From Candidatus Desulfarcum epimagneticum (GTDB taxonomy: Bacteria; Desulfobacterota; Desulfobacteria; Desulfobacterales; CR-1), in contig CAACVI010000023.1 of NCBI GenBank assembly GCA_900659855.1, forward strand, positions 302,651-366,650: 64,000 nucleotides of DNA, read 5' to 3'. Numbering within the stretch: position 1 is the stretch's first letter; each line of letters starts with the position of its first letter. A program made the position numbers and the translations under genes. Positions 59,192 to 64,000 of the stretch are shown piece by piece. Below the pieces are notes generated by a model. The model was not told the origin of the DNA, ran no database searches, and saw only the letters and a program-made list of their open reading frames with translations.

Positions 59192-60940
59192 TCACTCCTC
59201 AATGCTTTGGGGGATGTTTTCGGGTTTGAGGCTTGATGTCAGGCCATTGATATCGCCGGCCTGGAGACCGATTTCGGACATGAGAGAATCGATTAAAGGC
59301 GCCTGCCCTCTGAACCGCAAAGCGCTGTTCACGAGCTGATCCGAAAGACTGGCGGGGTTTCCGCCGTTTTTTTCCGTGATTCCACCGGAATTCTTCCCCA
59401 TCAGACCTTCCGCATGAATGATTTTTATCCCGTCTATGTTTTCCATGGGTTTGACGCTTTCCTTGATGATATCCGGAAGACGTTTGATCAGCGCTATTCT
59501 GACCTGCATGGCGATTTGTTTCTCAGACAGTATGTTATCGGACTCGTGCAGCGCCCGCTTTCCTTCCGCCTCCACCGCATAGCGTTTTTCGGTCGCCTCC
59601 GCCCTCAGCTTTTCCGCTTCCGCTTCTCCTTCGGCCCGGATTCGTTCTTTATCGGCCTCGGCGTTGGCGGCTGTTTTGATGGCTTCAGACTGATCTATGG
59701 CGGCCGCTTTATCCGCTTCGGCCGCGATTTTTATTTTGATCGCCTCGCGTTCCGCGTTTTCCCGGGCTTTGATCAGTTCCACCTCTTTTGCGCGCTCGGC
59801 GATTTCATTTTCCCGGACGGTTATGACCGCCTCTTCTTCTTTCACGGCGATCGCTCTTGCCTGGTCCGCCTCCGCCTGGGCTTCTGACTGCGCCTTTGAT
59901 TTTTCAGCGATCGCAATGGCCCGGTCCTGTTCCGAAAGTTCCAGGGACTTCTTTTTTTCAATCTCAGCGCTCTGGATGGCCTTTTCCTTGAGAATCTCTT
60001 TTTCTTTCAAAAGTTTGTCTTTTTCAATCCGCTCTTCTTCAACAGACTTTTCCGCCGTGATGCGGGATGTGTCCACATTTTTCCGGGCTTCAATCTGGGT
60101 CTGTTCGGCTTCGCGTTTTTTCTCCGCCTGCTCCCTGGCGATTTCCGACATCTGGGCGGCGCGCCGGATCTCTATCTCTCTTTCCTGTTTCAGCCTGGCA
60201 TATTCCTCCTCCTTTTTGATTTCGAGTTTCTGGCGCTCCGCTTCCAGGTTTTTATTGGCGACCGCCACTTCAGTGTCCTGCTCAATGTCATTTCTTTTCT
60301 TGCGCCGCTCTTCTATTTTTTCCGTCAGTTTGGTCAGGCCCTCGGCGTCAAAGGCATTGTCCGGGTTAAAGTGGGTTTTGCTTGTCTGGTCCAGGCCCGT
60401 CAAAGAAACGGTTTCCAGCTCCAAACCGTTTTTCAGCAAATCCTCAGTGACCACCTGCTGCACTTTTTGAACAAAATCGACCCGCTGCTCGTGAAGCTCT
60501 TCCATGGCCATTTCAGCCGCGACCGCCCGAAGCGCGTCCACAAACTTGCCCTCGACAAGGGTTTTAAGCTCTTCCGGGTTCATTGTTTTCAGCCCAAGCG
60601 TTTGGGCCGCGTTTGCGATGGCGTCCTGGGTCGGTTTGGCCCGGACATAAAATTCGGCGGCGACATCAACCCTCATGCGGTCTCTTGTGATCAAGGCCTG
60701 CTCATTATTCCTCTGGACTTCCAGCCTGAGGGTGTTCATATTCACGGGTATCACCTCATGAAGCACCGGCATGACCAGCGCCCCGCCATTCATGACCACC
60801 TTTTGGCCTCCAAAACCGGTCCGGACAAATGACACTTCTTTGGTGGCTCGTTTATACAGCTTGGCGAAAATCATAAAAATCGCAAGCATGGAAATGAGAA
60901 TTAAACCTGCAATGATCCCGATCGTCATTAAACTTGGCAT
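59192..60940 (-). CDS. yqiK: Flotillin-like SPFH protein (YqiK type)
   Basis: The protein has 582 residues with an AGGAG site. One N-terminal membrane segment (IGIIAGLILISMLAIFMIFA) precedes the SPFH/band-7 domain (VSFVRTGFGGQKVVMNGGAL, LITRDRMRVDVAAEFYVRAK). A long Glu/Ala/Lys coiled coil spans about 210-480, and the flotillin C-terminus contains IALIKRLPDIIKESVKPMEN. E. coli YqiK has the same plan and marks membrane microdomains. It is the last gene of the pspA-yqiJ-yqiK set. Confidence 0.92.
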   Translation of the reverse strand: MPSLMTIGIIAGLILISMLAIFMIFAKLYKRATKEVSFVRTGFGGQKVVMNGGALVMPVLHEVIPVNMNTLRLEVQRNNEQALITRDRMRVDVAAEFYVRAKPTQDAIANAAQTLGLKTMNPEELKTLVEGKFVDALRAVAAEMAMEELHEQRVDFVQKVQQVVTEDLLKNGLELETVSLTGLDQTSKTHFNPDNAFDAEGLTKLTEKIEERRKKRNDIEQDTEVAVANKNLEAERQKLEIKKEEEYARLKQEREIEIRRAAQMSEIAREQAEKKREAEQTQIEARKNVDTSRITAEKSVEEERIEKDKLLKEKEILKEKAIQSAEIEKKKSLELSEQDRAIAIAEKSKAQSEAQAEADQARAIAVKEEEAVITVRENEIAERAKEVELIKARENAEREAIKIKIAAEADKAAAIDQSEAIKTAANAEADKERIRAEGEAEAEKLRAEATEKRYAVEAEGKRALHESDNILSEKQIAMQVRIALIKRLPDIIKESVKPMENIDGIKIIHAEGLMGKNSGGITEKNGGNPASLSDQLVNSALRFRGQAPLIDSLMSEIGLQAGDINGLTSSLKPENIPQSIEE

Positions 60941-61020
60941 GGTGTTTGTCTCCTATTATGTGTTGACATGTTTTTTATCGCGGGCCTTTGGGAAGCCCTT
61001 TTTCCGCTTTCATCAATGAT

Positions 61021-61695
61021 TTAATCCAACGCGCTGATTTTATTTCTTATCGCTTTAAATCCTGAGTTTTTCCGCCGGACAATCAGCGTTTTCTCTCCCT
61101 GCTGAAATTCTTCGTTTTCAATGTCCGGCTCGATCATGACATAGTGCCAGGTCCCAAACTGATCCTTTAATTTGGCCTGGGCCGGTTTTCCGGGCGAAGC
61201 TTTTCCCAGGGTGATCACCGCCACGCGCCCGATAAAACTTTTTTCCTCAACGGCCTGCGTTTCATCTTTTGGCATAATTTTCGCCACAATGCCGGCAAAG
61301 GTTCTGAAAACAGGAAGCGCCAGGATAAAAACAATGATGGACGCCGGCAATGCCGGGAGCGGGCGCCCCGCTATTTTCAGTATGACGGATTGAAACCCGA
61401 AACCCATCAGTCCGAAGGTCGTGAGAAAAACAACCAGTATAATCAGAAACGGGGTTTTGCCGATATGGAGCCAGCCCATGGTCTTGGTCAGCGCCCCATG
61501 AACGGAAAATTCAGGCTGATCCAGGTCGATATCCACATCCAGATCAGGGCCTGAGCCGGGCATGAAAGAATCGATCAGCTCGGAAAGCCCTGCTCCAATC
61601 GCGGTCATGGCTCCTTCCAAAAAGGCGATAAGGAGCATTAAAGCGATGGACACGGCAAAGGGCAGATTCTGCTCCATCAGTATGAATTCAATCAT
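61021..61695 (-). CDS. yqiJ: YqiJ-family membrane protein with OB-fold (NfeD-like) C-terminus
   Basis: The protein has 224 residues. There are three membrane segments (FAVSIALMLLIAFLEGAMTA, TPFLIILVVFLTTFGLMGFG, PASIIVFILALPVFRTFAGI). A C-terminal beta-barrel follows (SFIGRVAVITLGKASPGKPA, QFGTWHYVMIEP, GEKTLIVRRKN). YqiJ and YqiK act together at membrane microdomains, comparable to NfeD with flotillin. Its start overlaps the upstream PspA-like gene by 4 bp. Confidence 0.87.
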   Translation of the reverse strand: MIEFILMEQNLPFAVSIALMLLIAFLEGAMTAIGAGLSELIDSFMPGSGPDLDVDIDLDQPEFSVHGALTKTMGWLHIGKTPFLIILVVFLTTFGLMGFGFQSVILKIAGRPLPALPASIIVFILALPVFRTFAGIVAKIMPKDETQAVEEKSFIGRVAVITLGKASPGKPAQAKLKDQFGTWHYVMIEPDIENEEFQQGEKTLIVRRKNSGFKAIRNKISALD

Positions 61696-62372
61696 TTTAT
61701 TTCGCCTTTGATCGCGGACAGTCGTTCCTGTACTCTGTTTTTACGTGTGATCTCTTCCAGTTCCGCCAGTTGAGCGGAGAATTTCATTTCCGATGTCAAT
61801 CTGTTTCCCGGAATGCCCGCGTTTTTTTCAAACACACGCTCAAAGGTGGACTGGGCTGTCCGGACCCTCCTTTCAAGATCGTCGCTTTTGTTTGCAAAAG
61901 AGATTGAATCGGGGTCCCCGGGGGTTTTTGAAACATTTTTGGCAAACAGATCAAGCTCTTCTTTCATCTCGCGTTTTTTTGCCTTTAACGCCTTGGCATA
62001 GCCTTCCAGATCCTTTTCCCGATTTTTGAAGTCATTGACGGCTGATTCAAGCACCGGAATCTGGGCTTCAATATCCAGCTGCCTGGCGATGGCGACCTCC
62101 GCGAGGTCGTCCCGTTTTTCATAAATGGCCGTTTTGATTTTTTCGTTTAAATCTTCATGTTTTTTGTTTTCTTCCGCCAGTTTTGAAACGGCCAGATGTT
62201 TTTTGGCCGCAGTCTGCCCCAACTCGATCTGGATTTCATCGATTGCGGATTCCACCTCCCGGATTGACTCACAGAGAACTGACTCGGGGGCCGCGTTCTC
62301 AATGGAATCGATAATAGAGTGGACACTCCCGCTGATAATTCGCCGCGCTCGAGTCGTTAATTTTTCTTTCAT
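61692..62372 (-). CDS. PspA/IM30-family membrane-stress protein
   Basis: The protein has 226 residues from ATG at 62372, chosen for AAAAAAGGAGG; an in-frame ATG at 62402 is less likely. It is helical throughout: KLTTRARRIISGSVHSIIDS at the membrane-binding start, LCESIREVESAIDEIQIELG and EVAIARQLDIEAQIPVLESA in the core coiled coil. PspA proteins coat and stabilise damaged inner membrane. The linkage with YqiJ-YqiK occurs in other bacteria. No sigma-54 promoter was found upstream by eye. Confidence 0.88.
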   Translation of the reverse strand: MKEKLTTRARRIISGSVHSIIDSIENAAPESVLCESIREVESAIDEIQIELGQTAAKKHLAVSKLAEENKKHEDLNEKIKTAIYEKRDDLAEVAIARQLDIEAQIPVLESAVNDFKNREKDLEGYAKALKAKKREMKEELDLFAKNVSKTPGDPDSISFANKSDDLERRVRTAQSTFERVFEKNAGIPGNRLTSEMKFSAQLAELEEITRKNRVQERLSAIKGEIK

Positions 62373-62650
62373 TCGTCTGCCTCCTTTTTTGAAAATAGTC
62401 ATGAAATGATAAAAAAAAATTCACAGGCCGGGAAAAAATCCCCGCGAGTTTGCCGGGCCGCCTTTTTGCCCAGGACCTGTTCAGGGTTGAATCGTTTCTT
62501 TCTTTCCGCATGTTGTTTTTCCGCGCGGGAGCGTTTCCGGGTCCTGCTTTCCGTGAAAGAGATCATCTGTTTTTTGCGGGAATTCATCAACTGTTTAGAT
62601 TGAAAAAATGCGGAAAAATATGGAAAAAAAAGAGAAAAACGGGATATGGC

Positions 62651-62709
62651 GCCGGTTTTGCCTCCCGCGCCGAAAGGATGGATTTTATAACCGTGTCCGC
62701 AAAACCGGC
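62651..62709. repeat. Inverted repeat in the divergent pspA / DUF4258 gap
   Basis: GCCGGTTTTGC (62651-62661) and GCAAAACCGGC (62699-62709) are perfect 11-bp inverted arms 37 bp apart. They could be a regulatory site or a repeat. The rest of the ~396-bp gap (62373-62768) contains no recognisable gene. Confidence 0.4.
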
Positions 62710-62768
62710 CGGATGTTTTTCAACGATAAAACTTGATTTTCGGTCAACTTTATGATTAATAAACAACC

Positions 62769-63074
62769 ATGACATTCGACCCGGCGGATGAAATATCAAA
62801 CAACGAAGCCATCAAAATTATTCGCGAAATTGTTCTGGATGGAACGATTGTCATAAGCGGCCACGCAAAGAAAAGAATGGCGGAGCGGGGCTATTCCGTT
62901 CATGATGTCCAGTATATTTTGACGAACGGGGAAATCGCAAAAAAGAAGTTCAATGTTAAATCGCGGAACTGGATTTACACGGTCCGGGGCGAAGACCTTG
63001 AAGGGGACTGCGGCGGAGTTGTGACGGCCATAATTGGTCGGATGTCGGCTGTGATCATCACCGCGCTGGGCTGA
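62769..63074 (+). CDS. DUF4258 protein, probable toxin of an MqsRA-like pair
   Basis: The protein has 101 residues. SGHAKKRMAERGYSVHDVQY, ILTNGEI, WIYTVRGEDLEGDCGGVVTA and IIGRMSAVIITALG match DUF4258. The RelE/MqsR-like fold and the neighbouring zinc-finger/HTH gene 16 bp downstream argue for a type II toxin that cleaves RNA; activity is inferred. Confidence 0.78.
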   Translation: MTFDPADEISNNEAIKIIREIVLDGTIVISGHAKKRMAERGYSVHDVQYILTNGEIAKKKFNVKSRNWIYTVRGEDLEGDCGGVVTAIIGRMSAVIITALG

Positions 63075-63090
63075 TTGGGGGCTTAAGACA

Positions 63091-63618
63091 ATGGAAAAAT
63101 GCTGTTTATGCGGAGCGGATACCGAGATTATTCAAGATGAGCCATACCACTACGACGAGTGCGGGCTTGACGTGGCGCTGTTCGGGATCACACAATACCG
63201 CTGCCCAGGCTGCGGCGAATCTTATGCGTCCATACCGGGCGTTCGGAAGCTGAATCGTTTTATCGGCCTTCATGTCTGCAAGAACCGAAAGGCCCTCTTA
63301 AAACCCGATGAAATCAGATTCCTGCGAAAAGACCTTGGCCTTAAAGCCAAAGAGCTGGCCCGGACTTTGGGGATTTCCCCGTCCACCCTGTCCAGATGGG
63401 AAAACGGGAAAAAAGAAATAGGCGAAGCCTATGATCGTTTGATGCGCTCTATTTATATCTCATCCGCTTTCGAGCGCTCCGACCTTTTGATATGCGACGG
63501 ATTGATTAATCTGTTCAAAGATATTCCGGCCAAACGGAATAAGATCACACAGCCGAACGCCATTTCCTTAAGCCCTTCGGAGTGGTTGAACAACGCGGAC
63601 GAGGCCTGTTTCGCATGA
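63091..63618 (+). CDS. MqsA-like zinc-finger and helix-turn-helix antitoxin
   Basis: The protein has 175 residues. An N-terminal zinc finger (CCLCGAD, then YRCPGCGESYASI) is followed by an Xre-type HTH (LRKDLGLKAKELARTLGISP, STLSRWENGKKEI). This is the build of MqsA/YgiT-type antitoxins, in which the finger binds toxin and the HTH represses the operon. The C-terminal ~50 residues are longer than in E. coli MqsA. Confidence 0.85.
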   Translation: MEKCCLCGADTEIIQDEPYHYDECGLDVALFGITQYRCPGCGESYASIPGVRKLNRFIGLHVCKNRKALLKPDEIRFLRKDLGLKAKELARTLGISPSTLSRWENGKKEIGEAYDRLMRSIYISSAFERSDLLICDGLINLFKDIPAKRNKITQPNAISLSPSEWLNNADEACFA

Positions 63619-64000
63619 TTTTTTTATAATCGCCGTGAATGCCGATTAATAGCGCCTTGGGCGCCATCGGGGTTTTGTTTGTTTTTGATCGGGGGCGGGG
63701 AACCATTCAGGTGATTAAAAATATCCCGGAATCATTGGCGCGTTGAATATGCCCGGGCGCCCTGGGCATGGTTTATTTTTAATTTTCCATGCGCCGGGTT
63801 TAAATCCTTCGCCTTTAGGCGAAAAGCTTTAGCATTGTTTTTTATGTTATAGAACCTCATTGGAGGGTAGCTGGGAGCCCTGCCTGAGCAATACCGACAA
63901 GGTTCATATATCATTATAGAAAATCAGGAAGAAAAACCTCCTATGAAGAATTTTAAGGTTGCTGAGGATTAACCCACCGGCTTCAGCCGGAACGACCGAC
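63619..64000. other. Gene-free right end with fragments and a terminal hairpin
   Basis: No complete gene is seen in these 382 bp. About 63658-63698 is close to 59050-59092 of the MFS gene (GCGCCAT.GGGGTTTTGTTTG, GTTTTTGA.CGGGGG). A stretch near 63768-63787 (GGGCATGGTTTATTTTT) also matches 58833-58849. Near the edge CCGGCT-TC-AGCCGG (63977-63990) forms a hairpin that could belong to a repeat or insertion-sequence end continuing outside the window. Confidence 0.4.

Noticed and set aside
46..62595. Long open readings antisense to strong genes (for example within 5323-6720, 12791-13705, 28370-29557)
   Set aside because: They are by-products of GC-rich third positions in real genes; they lack ribosome sites and family motifs and are low in complexity.
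62403..62768. Sigma-54 promoter upstream of the pspA-like gene
   Set aside because: No TGGCAC-N5-TTGCA-like site on the minus strand was found by eye.
63840..64000. Insertion sequence at the right edge
   Set aside because: Only a 14-nt hairpin and no transposase fragment are visible, so an IS call is not supported.
1..64000. tRNA or rRNA genes
   Set aside because: None recognised in the gaps by eye; a covariance-model scan would be decisive.

Overview
The window looks like a chromosome segment of an anaerobic deltaproteobacterium (Desulfobacterota, most like Desulfobacterales). The base composition is fairly GC-rich. Lineage clues are indolepyruvate ferredoxin oxidoreductase, an ADP-forming acyl-CoA synthetase, CoA-ester beta-oxidation genes, an Fe-S/DUF3786 protein, a three-part TRAP transporter, a probable selenoprotein, and many GC-rich palindromic repeats. 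This is inference from gene content; no rRNA, tRNA or CRISPR array was recognised.

Layout. 1-11.7 kb: two large exported DUF11-type proteins, the first cut by the window edge. The second is a 2727-residue outer-membrane protein whose reading frame breaks in an 11-G tract. An OmpA-like lipoprotein carrying a haem-binding CxxCH motif follows. 11.8-20 kb: ADP-forming acyl-CoA synthetase, then an Mla-type lipid ABC transport operon running into glucose-6-phosphate isomerase and a DUF985 cupin. 20.2-31 kb: CoA-ester metabolism (SDR, thiolase plus DUF35 partner, enoyl-CoA hydratase, 3-hydroxyacyl-CoA dehydrogenase/hydratase fusion, IorAB), interrupted by a small toxin-antitoxin patch and an AAA/PD-(D/E)XK protein. 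31-33.3 kb: a PabB-PabC fusion for p-aminobenzoate.

33.5-48.6 kb is an accessory island. It holds three large P-loop NTPases (two NACHT type, one KAP type), each ending in an FGE-sulfatase/C-type-lectin-like domain. Between them lie a frameshifted NACHT/helical-repeat/nuclease gene on the other strand, a MazF-type pair, a truncated PIN toxin, and two copies of an MNT nucleotidyltransferase gene whose HEPN partners are both ruined. GC-rich nested palindromes fill the gaps, and a 470-bp direct repeat recurs exactly 8300 bp apart. The last 42 codons of the two NACHT-lectin genes differ at 14 codons, every change altering the amino acid and none silent, mostly at codons carrying A in one copy. 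That is the pattern left by a diversity-generating retroelement (DGR), although no reverse transcriptase or template repeat lies in the window. I regard this as the most interesting system here.

49-64 kb: an ArsM-like methyltransferase with an in-frame UGA at a conserved cysteine position and a hairpin just after it (probable selenocysteine), an acyl-CoA ligase, a DUF3786 Fe-S protein, a GNAT acetyltransferase, Era, an HNH nuclease, a TRAP transporter, an MFS permease, a PspA-YqiJ-YqiK membrane-stress operon on the minus strand and a DUF4258/MqsA-type toxin-antitoxin pair. A 143-bp element with terminal inverted repeats occurs twice, at 2.1 kb and, inverted, at 52.4 kb.
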